The notes under the pieces were generated by a model, which did not search any database, was not told where the DNA came from, and saw nothing but the letters and a program-made list of their open reading frames with translations. Shown here in pieces: positions 50,632-59,037 of a stretch of 64,000 nucleotides of DNA. Origin of the DNA: CAVRUD01 sp963849635. GTDB lineage: Bacteria; Chloroflexota; Chloroflexia; Thermomicrobiales; UBA6265. Position 1 is the stretch's first letter, and every line of letters begins with the position of its first letter. A program made the translations under genes and the position numbers. The stretch lies in contig CAWKIA010000030.1 in NCBI GenBank assembly GCA_963849635.1, positions 258,473 through 322,472 on the forward strand. The letters are read 5' to 3'.

Positions 50632-52220
50632 TCAGCGGCGGGGCGGCGCGTCCCCGTCGGTCGCCGCGGCGGCGAGCTGCGTCCGGGTCGCCAGTCCTCG
50701 CTTGGCGAGGATGCTGGAGACGTGGCTCTCCACCGTGCGCTCGCCGATGCTGAGGGCGGCGGCGATCTCGAGGTTTGACAGGCCCTGCGCCACCAACGGG
50801 AGCACCTCCCGTTCGCGCCGGGTCAGCGCCGGTGTGGGTCGGCCGGCGTGTCGGGGCGGGGCGCGGATCGGTGTCCTCCGTCGCGGGGAGCAGGGCGAAG
50901 AGCCGCCAGTCGCCCGGCGTCCCGGCGAGCGACCGGGTGCCGCGGTCCGCGAAGCGCAGCCCCGCCCCCGCCACCAGGTCCTTGACGGTGCCCGAGACCA
51001 GGATCTCCGATGGGGCGGCCTGCCCCGCCACCCACCCGGCGAGGGACACCGCGACGCCGCTCACCCGGTCGTCGCGCACCTCGCACTCGCCGGTGTGCAG
51101 CCCGGCCCGGGTCGCGAGGCCGAGGTCCCGGGCCGCATCGGCGATCGCTTCGGCGCAGCGGATCGCGCGGGCCGGGCCGTCGAAGGTCGCGACGACCCGG
51201 TCGCCGGTCAGCTCGAGCGTGCGGCCCCGGAAGTGGCCGAGCTCGCGGGCGGCCAGGGCCCGGAAGCGGTCCTGGAGATCGGCCCAGCGCCGGTCGCCGA
51301 GGGCGACCGCCTGCCCGACCGTGTCGGCGACCTCGCACACCAGGACGGTGGCCAGGACATGGTCGGGCGTCGCGACCGGCCGCGTGCCGGTGACGAAGGC
51401 CTCGATCTCGTCGACGAGGGCGTCGGCGTCACCAACCCAAGGGAGGTAGTCGCGGCCCGGCAGTTCGACCAGCCGGGCCCCGGGGATGCGGGCGGCGACG
51501 TAGCGGCCCTCCTCGACCTGGTAGACGCGGGTGTCGAGCCGATGCAGGACGAGCGTCGGCACGCGGATGGCCGGCAGGACGTGGCGGACGTCGATCTCCG
51601 CGTTCATGCGGTCGAGGGCGACGACGGCGCCGGGGCTGGCGCCCAGCCGCAGGCCGGTGCCGAACCAGGCACGGAATGCGGGGTCGTTTGCGACGCTCGG
51701 CGCTACGTCGGCGAGCCAGTCGGGATTCCCCCAGTCCTCGTGGATGGTCCGCGCCATCTCGTCGAGGCGTCTCCCTGCGCTCCGCGGCCGGGGGCGGCCA
51801 GGGGTAGTCGGGCTGCCGCACCTCCGCGGCGTAGGCGGCATAGAGGACCAGGGCGGCGATGCGGTCAGGGTAGGTGGCGGCGAAGAGGCAGGCAAGCGGC
51901 GCGCTCTCCGAGACGCCGAAGAGGACGGCCCGCGCCGAGCCGGCGGCGTCCATCACCGCCCGCACGTCGTCCATCCGCTCCTCGAGCGGGGCGATCCCGG
52001 CGGCGCGATCGGAGAGGCCGGTGCCGCGCTTGTCGAAGAGGATCAGGCGGGAGAAGGCGGCCAGCCGCCGCAGGAAATGCGCGTATCCCGGCTCCTCCCA
52101 GGCGTACTCGAGGTGGGAGACGGCGGGGGGCGCGCAGACGAGGTCGACCGGGCCGTCGCCGACGACCTGGTAGGCGATGCTGAGGTCGCCGCTTTTCGCG
52201 TACTTGGTTCGCGGCGCCAT
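50632..52220 (-). CDS. alpha/beta-hydrolase + cyclase-like + LuxR HTH fusion (two frameshifts)
   Basis: About 528 residues after removing one extra base near 51770 and one near 50836. The N-terminal alpha/beta hydrolase has YAKSGDLSIAYQVVGDGP, LILFDKRGTGLSD and nucleophile-elbow FGVSESAPL. Then comes a class III cyclase homology domain (ATVLVCEVADTVGQAVALGDRRW, RAGLHTGECEVRDDRVSG, LVSGTVKDLVAGAGLRFADRG), in which the first metal-binding Asp is replaced (CEV where TDI is usual), so it may be only a sensor. A LuxR HTH ends it (LTRREREVLPLVAQGLSNLEIAAALSIGERTVESHVSSILAKRG). Probably a ligand-responsive regulator. Confidence 0.82.
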
Positions 52221-52336
52221 GGTCCCCTCACCCCACGCGGTGCGCCCTGCCCCGCTGCGCGGACGGGCAGCCTACCAAACCCTTCCGGCGCGTGTCGCGC
52301 CACCGGGCAACGGGTGCCGGCGACGTCGCGGCCGGC

Positions 52337-52385
52337 GTCACACAAACGCCCTTTTTTGAGACGGGCGTCAGGGTGTCTCAAAACC
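52337..52385 (+). repeat. dyad-repeat site C
   Basis: The 26-bp dyad is at 52337-52362 (arms GTCACACAAA and TTTTTGAGAC, centre CGCCCT), plus orientation. After exactly ten bases there is GTGTCTCAAAACC (52373-52385). Upstream, 52265-52345 is also similar to the approach of site G (shared CTACCAAACCC, CCGGCGCGTG and CGGGTGCCG). It lies between the hydrolase-cyclase gene and the NUDIX gene. Confidence 0.75.
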
Positions 52386-52435
52386 TCCCGGCCGCCTCTG
52401 CTACAGTAGTGACCCACGTCAGAGGAGGCAGATGC

Positions 52436-52918
52436 GTGGTCGTGCGTCCCACCGCCCGCGTGATCGTATTGGACGCCGAGGGTCGCGTCCTGCTGTTCCA
52501 GGTCGAAGACCAGTTGCTCTCCGATCCCGGCGGCCCCCGCGTCGTTGCCAAACCGCGTCTCTGCTGGGTCACGCCAGGCGGCGGGGTCGAGGCCGGCGAG
52601 ACCTTCGAAGAGGCGGCTCGCCGCGAACTCCTGGAGGAGACCGCGATCACGGCTACGACGCTGGGGGCGTGTGTCCATGAGGGCAACTGGGTGCTCCACA
52701 CCGCTGAGGCCGACGTCGAGTTTCGTCAGCGCTTCTTCCTCCTTCGTGTGGCGAGCACTGAGCTGTCGCTCGACGGCCAGCACCCGCTGGAACGGGCCAC
52801 CATTCGGGCGCATCGGTGGTGGTCCCTGCAGGACCTGACAGGCACCACCGAGACGATCTTCCCCAGCGAACTGCCCGCGATACTCCGGCGCGTCCTCGAC
52901 GTCTCAAAAACGGTGTAG
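52436..52918 (+). CDS. NUDIX hydrolase
   Basis: The 160-residue protein has a full Nudix box, GGGVEAGETFEEAARRELLEETAI, matching Gx5Ex7REUxEExGU except for Ala at the final Gly. A strand pattern (VRPTARVIVLDAEGRVLLFQ) precedes it and PLERATIRAHRWWSLQDL closes it. It hydrolyses a nucleoside-diphosphate-linked compound that cannot be identified. GTG at 52436 has GAGGAGG upstream; an ATG four bases earlier is out of frame. The gene exactly fills the space between dyad sites C and D, and its last codons are part of site D. Confidence 0.9.
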   Translation: MVVRPTARVIVLDAEGRVLLFQVEDQLLSDPGGPRVVAKPRLCWVTPGGGVEAGETFEEAARRELLEETAITATTLGACVHEGNWVLHTAEADVEFRQRFFLLRVASTELSLDGQHPLERATIRAHRWWSLQDLTGTTETIFPSELPAILRRVLDVSKTV

Positions 52919-52929
52919 CCCCAAAACAC
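52901..52929 (+). repeat. dyad-repeat site D (half site)
   Basis: The left arm GTCTCAAAAA is intact, the centre is CGGTGT, and the right arm is degenerate (AGCCCCAAAAC). It overlaps the NUDIX stop codon and its last four codons. Confidence 0.5.
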
Positions 52930-53103
52930 AACCTAGTAGAGCGTCAAGGCTCAAATGCCGGGCGGAGGCGGCGAAGCGTGTGGCGTGTAGCGGCCGCGGT
53001 TGAACTCCCGGTTGATGGTGCCGCTGCCGACGCCGAGGCGGCAGCGGCCCGGGCCCCTCCACCCGTCGGCCAACCACCGGCGTTCGCCAAACCGGGGCCC
53101 CGA

Positions 53104-54363
53104 TCAGGGCGGGCTCGCCCTGGGACGTCCGAGGCGCGCCGCCACGCGTGCCAGCGTCCGCAGGACGAACGCTCCCGCGGCGACGTAGCCCAGGCTGTCG
53201 ATCGTCAGCACGGCGACCGCGCCGAGTCGTTCCGTCGCCAGCCCGGCGATCGCCGCCCCGACGATCATCAGCAGCGCCGAAGTCGCCAGCAGCGCGCCCA
53301 AGACGCGACCCCGGTACGCATCCGGCGCTTCGGTCTGCATCACCGCCGCGTACCCGGTCCCGCCCACGGTCGACGCCACGCCGCCGACGGCCATCAGGAG
53401 CAGTCCGAGCCCGATCCCCGCCACGAACGCCGGGTAGTTGAAGAGCGCCAAGTCGATCACCCCGATCCCGATCCACCCCCAGCCGAGCAGGAAGAGAGGC
53501 GGGCGCCCCTTGCCCCACGCACCGACCGCCACCGCCCCGACCAGTCCCCCGACCGCCTGCGCGCTCAGCAGCCAGCCGGCTTCCCGCGTCCCGCCCCCCA
53601 GCGCCTCGTCGATGTAGACCCAGAACGCCGTCTGCATCACGCCCTCGCCCAACGAGGCGATTGCAAAGCCCCCGAACACGACGCGGAGCACCCGGTTGTC
53701 CCGGATCAGGCGCAACCCGGCCAGCCACTCCCGCCAGGCGGCCGCCCAGCTCCCCGCCACCCCGGCGGCGGCCGTCTGCGGCGTCCGCTCCGGTCGCGTC
53801 CGGACGGCGATCGCCGCGATCATCCCCGCCGCGATCAGGTACGAGGCGGCGTCCGCCGCGACGGCCCCGCCCAGGCCGAACCGCGCCGCGACGAGCCCGC
53901 CGAGGGCCGGCCCGACCAGGCGGCTGAGGTTGTCGTTCAGCGCGTTGAGGGCGTTGGCCGGGATCAGGTGCTCCTCGCCGACCAGGCGGGGCAGCAGCGC
54001 GTTCTCGGCCGGGCGGAAGAACTGGCCCACGGCCGAGAGGGCGGCGGCGACGACGTAGACGATCCAGACCCGCTCGGCGGAGTCGACCGCCAGCAGCGGC
54101 AGGAGGAGCGGCGCCCGCACGAGGTTGGCGGCCACCATCGTCCGCCGGCGGTCCCAGCGGTCGACGAAGACGCCGGCGACCGAGCCGAGGACCAGCGCGG
54201 AGAGCTTGTTCGCGATCAGGATGCCGCCCGTCGCCAGGGCCGACCCGGTCAGCTCATAGACCGCGAGCGGGAGGGCGACGGCGAGCATCCAGTCGCCCGT
54301 GTACGAGACCAACCCGGCGAACCAGAGCAGGGCGAAGTCGCGCCGCCGCAGAACTGTGCGCAC
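53104..54363 (-). CDS. MFS transporter (MFS_3/EntS-like)
   Basis: The 419-residue protein has twelve helices and the signatures FALLWFAGLVSYTGDWML, GVFVDRWDRRRTM and LIPANALNALNDNLSRLVGPALGG. It is the paralogue of the gene at 7500-8759, with the same length and the same motifs throughout, so duplication or gain of a related copy is clear. GTG at 54363 is chosen because it gives the same N-terminus as the paralogue and GGGGGAG lies upstream. Unlike most neighbours it is unbroken. Substrate unknown. Confidence 0.92.
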   Translation of the reverse strand: MRTVLRRRDFALLWFAGLVSYTGDWMLAVALPLAVYELTGSALATGGILIANKLSALVLGSVAGVFVDRWDRRRTMVAANLVRAPLLLPLLAVDSAERVWIVYVVAAALSAVGQFFRPAENALLPRLVGEEHLIPANALNALNDNLSRLVGPALGGLVAARFGLGGAVAADAASYLIAAGMIAAIAVRTRPERTPQTAAAGVAGSWAAAWREWLAGLRLIRDNRVLRVVFGGFAIASLGEGVMQTAFWVYIDEALGGGTREAGWLLSAQAVGGLVGAVAVGAWGKGRPPLFLLGWGWIGIGVIDLALFNYPAFVAGIGLGLLLMAVGGVASTVGGTGYAAVMQTEAPDAYRGRVLGALLATSALLMIVGAAIAGLATERLGAVAVLTIDSLGYVAAGAFVLRTLARVAARLGRPRASPP

Positions 54364-54596
54364 CCGCTCCCCCCACGCCGACCCGGTGTGGCATCCGCCC
54401 GGCACAAGTTTATACCGGGTTCGTGGATGGCCATGGGGACGGTGCGCGAACCGCCCGGCGGTCTGTCAGGGGTGATCTACCCGGCACTTGACGCTTGACG
54501 CACCACTAGTTCTCTGTCAAGTGTCAATTGACGGGTGAGGTGGTGGGGGGTATCGTGGCGGAGTCGGTGATTCGCCCACCCCTGAGGAGCCCCGCC

Positions 54597-55055
54597 GTGA
54601 AATCGTACGTCGTGCGCCTCGACGCCGCCGAACGCGCCGTGTTGGCTGGGTTGGTCTCGGCCGGCGCCGCCCCGGCCCGCGCCCAGACCCGGGCCCGCGT
54701 CCTGCTCAAGGCCGACCAAGGTCCGGACGGCCCGGCCTGGTCCGACACCGCCATTGCCACCGCCCTGGAGACCAGCGTCGCCACCGTCGCCCGCGTCCGC
54801 CGGGCCTGGGTCGCGGCCGGCTGGGAGGCTGCTGTTCGTCGGCGCCCCCAGCCGCCGCGCCCCGCCGCTCGCAAGCTCGACGGTCACGCCGAGGCCCACC
54901 TCATCGCCGTCGCCTGCTCCGACCCGCCCGCCGGGCAGGCCCGCTGGACGCTGCGCCTGCTGGCGGACCGCCTCGTCGCGCTGGAGATCGTCGACGCGGT
55001 GTCGCACGAGGCGGTGCGCACGGCGCTCAAAAAAACGAGCTCAAGCCGTGGCTGA
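54597..55055 (+). CDS. IS630 transposase, upstream frame
   Basis: The 152-residue N-terminal product begins MKSYVVRLDAAERAVL, with an HTH-type domain (DTAIATALETSVATVARVRRAWVAAGW) that binds the element ends. GTG at 54597 has GAGGAG upstream. At 55029-55035 lies a run of seven A's, after which the frame-0 product ends within eight codons; a -1 shift there leads into the catalytic domain. Confidence 0.9.
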   Translation: MKSYVVRLDAAERAVLAGLVSAGAAPARAQTRARVLLKADQGPDGPAWSDTAIATALETSVATVARVRRAWVAAGWEAAVRRRPQPPRPAARKLDGHAEAHLIAVACSDPPAGQARWTLRLLADRLVALEIVDAVSHEAVRTALKKTSSSRG

Positions 55056-55744
55056 CGCAGGAGTGGTGCATCCCGCCGGGACAGGAAGCAGCCTTCGTGG
55101 CGCGGATGGAGGATGTGCTCGACGTCTACCAGCGGCCGCTCGACCCGACCCGTCCGCTGGTCTGCTTCGATGAGAAGAGCAAAGAGCTGCACGCCGACGT
55201 GCGCGGCCCCCTGCCGCCGGCCCCGGGCCAGCCCGAACGCCACGACGCCGAGTACGCGCGACGCGGCACGGCCAACCTCTTCCTGGTCTGTGCCCCCCTG
55301 CTGGGCTGGCGCGCAGTCCGGGTCACCGCGCGCCGCACCCGCGTCGACTGGGCGCATGCCATCAAGGAGCTGGTCGATGTCCACTTCCCGGCGGCCGAGC
55401 GGTTGGTCGTGGTGCTGGACAACCTCAACACCCACGACCCGGCGTCGCTCTACCTCGCCTTCCCGCCGGCCGAGGCCAAGCGGTTGTGGGACAAGTTGGA
55501 GATCCACTACACCCCCAAGCACGGCTCCTGGCTCAACATCGCCGAGATCGAGCTGAGTGCCCTGGGCCGGCAGTGTCTGGCCCGGCGCATCCCGGCTCAG
55601 GCGGAATTGGCCGAGGAGGCCGCCGCCTGGGTCACCGACCGCAACGCCGCCACGACGGTCGTGCGCTGGCAGTTCACCACCGCCGACGCCCGCACCAAGC
55701 TCGACCACCTCTACCCCACCCTCCACCCAGCACATGGAGATTGA
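55034..55744 (+). CDS. IS630 transposase, -1 frame with DDE domain
   Basis: In the -1 frame from the A7 run, translation continues NELKPWLTQEWCIPPGQEA and then the DDE catalytic domain: first D in PLVCFDEKSKEL, second D in LVVVLDNLNTHD, and E in HGSWLNIAEIELSALGRQCL. All three acidic residues are present, so the transposase is probably active if frameshifting works. There is no good independent start, which supports a fusion product by programmed -1 frameshifting or transcript slippage. Confidence 0.88.
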   Translation, partial: NELKPWLTQEWCIPPGQEAAFVARMEDVLDVYQRPLDPTRPLVCFDEKSKELHADVRGPLPPAPGQPERHDAEYARRGTANLFLVCAPLLGWRAVRVTARRTRVDWAHAIKELVDVHFPAAERLVVVLDNLNTHDPASLYLAFPPAEAKRLWDKLEIHYTPKHGSWLNIAEIELSALGRQCLARRIPAQAELAEEAAAWVTDRNAATTVVRWQFTTADARTKLDHLYPTLHPAHGD

Positions 55745-56121
55745 CAGAGAACTAGGATAACTAGGAGGTGGAGCGTCTGGTCGATGTTGATGCCATACAG
55801 ACCGAATCGTTGAGGCCCTTTTCGCGCACCAGCGGTGTGCGTAAAACGATCGTCGATTCGTTGGCAGCTCTTGCCGAAGTCGATAATCCAGTGCGTGATC
55901 CCCACGATCAGACCAAAGAGGAACCACTGACCGAAGCCGAGCTGAGCCGCTAATGTGCCGGCGGCAAGACCGTGGATGAATGCGTGGGACGTCAGGCAGT
56001 GGAAGCCGATGCTCTCGATGAAGACGAGCCCCTTCTTCTCTGCCACGAACGCGGGTTGCAACGGGAAGTCGGCGAGGGAGTGTCCCGCCCAGAAGATGAT
56101 CAGTAGTTGTCGTTCATTCAT
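55711..56121 (-). pseudogene. DUF3307 membrane protein, 3' end replaced by the IS630 insertion
   Basis: About 136 residues: MNERQLLIIFWAGHSLADFPLQ, a set of hydrophobic helices, THWIIDFGKSCQ and INIDQTLHLLVILV are typical of DUF3307, a family often found in phage and mobile DNA. The last 12 residues (LCQSPCAGWRVG) are encoded by the IS. Removing the IS gives a C-terminus VVRQASSAG with a TAG at 54477-54479. The loss is small, so the protein may still work. The start codon is only ten bases from dyad site E and has no ribosome-binding site. Confidence 0.82.
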
Positions 56122-56131
56122 ACGTTATGTA

Positions 56132-56157
56132 ATCTCATAAACGGGCGTTTCTGAGAC
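56132..56157 (-). repeat. dyad-repeat site E
   Basis: Arms ATCTCATAAA and TTTCTGAGAC surround centre GGGCG-C, in minus orientation. It lies ten bases upstream of the DUF3307 start codon. Confidence 0.75.
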
Positions 56158-56355
56158 GTGCTGCGTGCACGCGGCGGTCGTTCCGGGGGAACACACGTAT
56201 GCCCTGCGCCAGGCGAGGAACCCCCTGGGTCGGCGTCCGATGGACCGGCGCCGGGTGTACGATGGGGCCGAGATCCCGATCGTCCGTCGAATGCCGCGTC
56301 GTCGTGTCGGCGGGGTGACATCGTCGGGAACGTCTGGTCTGTCCGGAGGTGAACC

Positions 56356-56625
56356 ATGGTCGAGAGCAACGCGGGCCAAGGAGGAACGACCCAGGAGCGA
56401 CTCAGTCCGACCGTCCGCACGATCGTGGCGCACTTGTGCCAGGGGGACTGCCACACCTATGGCGCCGTCCTGGAGTGGTGTGAGACCCGAGGGGACTGCC
56501 AGTTTGCCATCCTCTGTCCCGGCTGCTCGCTCCAGTTCCTCGTCGATGAGGACGAGCTCGCCGAGTTGCAGCGCTGGACTGATGCGGAAGGGCACGCCTT
56601 GGTCTGCGGCGTTCGCTGGGAGTAA
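56356..56625 (+). CDS. small Cys-containing hypothetical protein
   Basis: The 89-residue protein starts at an ATG with GGAGG upstream. Six cysteines occur (HLCQGDCHTYG, LEWCETRGDCQF, LCPGCSLQ, LVCGVRW), including a CPGC pair, so metal binding is possible. An acidic stretch VDEDELAELQRW follows. No family is recognised. It is the only gene between dyad sites E and F, a cassette-like position. Confidence 0.65.
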   Translation: MVESNAGQGGTTQERLSPTVRTIVAHLCQGDCHTYGAVLEWCETRGDCQFAILCPGCSLQFLVDEDELAELQRWTDAEGHALVCGVRWE

Positions 56626-56679
56626 CGCCGTCGACGCCGTCGTCAGATGAGGGGCGCGTTCCCAACCTGTCTTTCCTAT

Positions 56680-56728
56680 GTCTCCAAAACGCCCCTTTTA
56701 GAGACTTCCGCAAGGCATCTCAAAACGC
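56680..56728 (+). repeat. dyad-repeat site F
   Basis: The dyad is at 56680-56705 (arms GTCTCCAAAA and TTTTAGAGAC, centre CGCCCC), plus orientation. After exactly ten bases comes CATCTCAAAACGC (56716-56728), the same layout as site C. Confidence 0.78.
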
Positions 56729-56910
56729 TGGGTCGGCGGCGGATCGCTCCTATGCCACCTCGAAGCCAGCGGGTTCGACGGAACACCGCGTCTGCGCGAA
56801 GCCGACCGCCAGGGGCGCGAGGTCCCGACGTACATCGACGGCGAGGCCGGATTCTTCAGCTCCGACCGCGTCGTTCCCGCGAACCTGCTACATCGCGTCC
56901 GCTCAATGCG
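56729..56910 (+). pseudogene. possible aminoglycoside-phosphotransferase-like fragment
   Basis: One plus-strand frame with no start codon reads SLLCHLEASGFDGTPRLREA, then DRQGREVPTYIDGEAGFF, resembling the N-lobe of APH-type phosphotransferases (HLEAxGFDGxPRxLGxDxxGREVLxxIxG). It begins within a few bases of dyad site F and dissolves after about 60 codons. The rest of 56911-57081 shows no gene. Confidence 0.4.
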
Positions 56911-57081
56911 GCGGGGACACCTCAGATGCTCGCGGCACCAACCCCGATCCGGGTCGGCGCGCCCGGGGGCACCGACGGCCACGAGGCGGTACGACCGCGG
57001 CCCCGCGCACGCGGCCGCCGACCGGAGGGAGCGACGGGCATAGGACGCTCTTCCGCCCGTCGTGATTGTCGGCGTCCCAGT

Positions 57082-57600
57082 TCAGGGCACCGGTGTGCCC
57101 GTCGCCTCGGCGGTGGTGAACACGTCGGGCCGCGGGTCGGGGCTGGTGAAGCCGGCGTGGTTGGGCATGATCACCTGTGGCAGCGTTTGGGCATCCATGA
57201 CCGCATCCTCGGGCACGATGCCGTTCAGGTAGAGGAGGTAGGCGCAGAGCGCGTAGACCTCGTCGGGCGTCAAGCGACTGGGGGTTATCGGCCGGCATCG
57301 CCCGCCGGATGTAATCGAAGAGGACCGGCGCGTACGGCCAATAGCTGCCGACCGTCTTCATCGGCGCGTCCGAGTCCAACGTTCCCTGGCCGCCGACCAG
57401 TGCCGGGACGCCCTCGGTCCCTTCCCCTGCGCGCCATGGCACTTGGCGCCGAGCCGGGCGAAGAGTTCTTCGCCCTCCTGGACGGTGCCGCTGCCCGGTG
57501 GCAAGCCCTCCCCGTCCGGTTTGACGTCGATGTCCCAGCCGGCGATCTCCTCGGCGCCGGCCGGCTGTCCGAAGCCGAACGTTCCCTCAGGCGTAGACAT
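57082..57600 (-). CDS. cytochrome c-like partner of the molybdoenzyme (two frameshifts)
   Basis: After correcting a base loss near 57430 and an extra base near 57285, about 172 residues match the sulfite-dehydrogenase-associated cytochrome c pattern: FGFGQPAGAEEIAGWDIDVKPDG, a heme region, then GVPALVGGQGTL, KTVGSYWPYAPVLFDYIRRAMP and TPDEVYALCAYLLYLNGIV. The heme motif reads G-A-K-C-H where C-x-x-C-H is expected; one base change (TGC to GGC) explains it. The ATG at 57600 overlaps the end of the SoxC-like gene by 14 bases, so the pair is coupled. Confidence 0.75.
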
Positions 57601-58898
57601 TGGTCACCTCCCCGTCGGCGGCGACGGCCCAGGTCGTGATCCCGTTGAAGTGGTAGAAGGAATTGACCCCGCGCGCCTCGACCAGTTGCGCCAGCGTCGG
57701 CTGGACGTAGCCCGTCTCGTCGGTCGCCCGACTCTGCAGGCGCGTCGGTTGCCCGTCCCACGTCCACGGCAAGCGGAAGCGGGTCCAGGCCACCGGCCGC
57801 ACCGGCTCCTGCAGGACGGCCTCGGCCCAGGTGGCGCCGCCGTCGATCGAGACCTCGACCCGGTCGATGCGACCCCGCCCCGACCAGGCCAATCCGGTGA
57901 TCTCCCAGAAGCCGGGACCGGGGATGCGTTGCCCGGCGGAGGGGAAGGTGATGACCGACTTGGCCTCCATCACGAAGGTGAACTGGCGCGAGGTGCCGTC
58001 GGGCATCAGGTCGGCGTAGTGGCTCGTCTCCTGCCGGGTGTGCCACGGGGTGTCGCCGACCTTGAGGCGGCGCAGCCATTTGACGTTGGTGTTGCCCTCG
58101 AAGCCGGGCAGGAGCAACCGCACGGGATACCCCTGGGAGGGCCGCAGGTCCTCGCCGTTGGCGGCGTAGGCCAGGAGGCCGTCGCTGCATCGCCTTCTCG
58201 ACCGGGATGCTGCGGTCGTGGCCCGCGGCGTCGGCGCCCTCGGCCAGCATCCACGCGCCGCCCGGCTTGATCCCGACCTCGCGCAGGACGGTGGCGACGG
58301 GCACTCCCGTCCACTCGGCGGAGCTGGTCAGGCCGTGTGACAGCTGCACGTTCGGCGCGATGCTGCCCTCCTGCCACCCGAAGAACGAATTGCCCGAGCA
58401 CTCCAGGAAGTGGACCCGCGAGACCGAGGGGAAGCGTTTGAGGTCGTCGACGGTGAAGACGGTCGGCCGCTCGACCAGTCCGTGGACGAGCAGCCGGTGC
58501 TCGGCCGGGTCGATGGCGGGGACGCCACCGTAGTGAACCTCGTAGAAGAGGGCGTTGGGCGTGATGGTGCCGTGCAGGTCCGCCAGCGGCGAGAAGCTGA
58601 CATCAGGCGCCGGTGCAATGCGGACGACGCCCTGCTCCTGCGGCGCTCGCTCGCTGAGCTCCGAGGACGGAGCGCCGGGCTCCTGCATCCAGGCGGGGAC
58701 GTTCGGGGGCAGGTTCGCCCCGGGCTCCGAGGCGACGGTGGGCGTGGCCTCCTGGGCGGCCAGACTGGAGCGGGCCGGACCCGCCCGCCCGAACAGGGCG
58801 GCGGCCAGACCGGCGCCGCCCGTGCCGAGCGCGGCGCGGCGCGAGAGGCGATGCCGGGAGAAGCGTGCGGCGAACTGCGCGAGGCGACCGGGGTCCAT
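57587..58898 (-). CDS. SoxC/sulfite-oxidase-type molybdopterin enzyme (one frameshift)
   Basis: About 436 residues after removing one extra C near 58189. A Tat signal (LSRRAALGTGGAGLAAALFG) is followed by an oxidoreductase molybdopterin domain with the molybdenum-ligating Cys in VHFLECSGNSFFGW. After the shift come AYAANGEDLRPSQGYPVRLLLPGFEGNTNVKWLRRL and a Mo-co dimerisation domain (RIDRVEVSIDGGATWAEA). The SoxC-type ECSGN motif and the adjacent cytochrome c suggest a periplasmic sulfite or sulfane dehydrogenase. The ATG at 58898 has AAGGGAGA upstream. Confidence 0.83.
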
Positions 58899-59037
58899 GG
58901 CGTCTCCCTTCTCGTGAAAACGACCGTCAGGTCGACCTGGTGCGCGGCTGTTGGTCCCCGCGTTGGGTGGTGCGGATGCAGCCCACCTTACACCCGCCGG
59001 ACGCAGTGTCAATCGTGCCCAAGTTGGTGGGTGTACC

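Larger units (their letters stand above)
54509..55752 (+). mobile_element. IS630-family insertion sequence (1,244 bp)
   Basis: Terminal inverted repeats of 12 bp (GTTCTCTGTCAA at 54509-54520 and its complement at 55741-55752) are flanked by TA at 54507-54508 and 55753-54, the TA target duplication expected of IS630/Tc1 elements. The element carries a two-frame transposase. It interrupts a DUF3307 gene near its 3' end; joining the flanks restores the reading frame to a stop at 54477-54479. Confidence 0.93.

Noticed and set aside
50375..54498. Two long plus-strand frames (about 600 and 560 codons)
   Set aside because: Arg/Gly/Pro-rich shadows antisense to the hydrolase-cyclase-LuxR and MFS genes.
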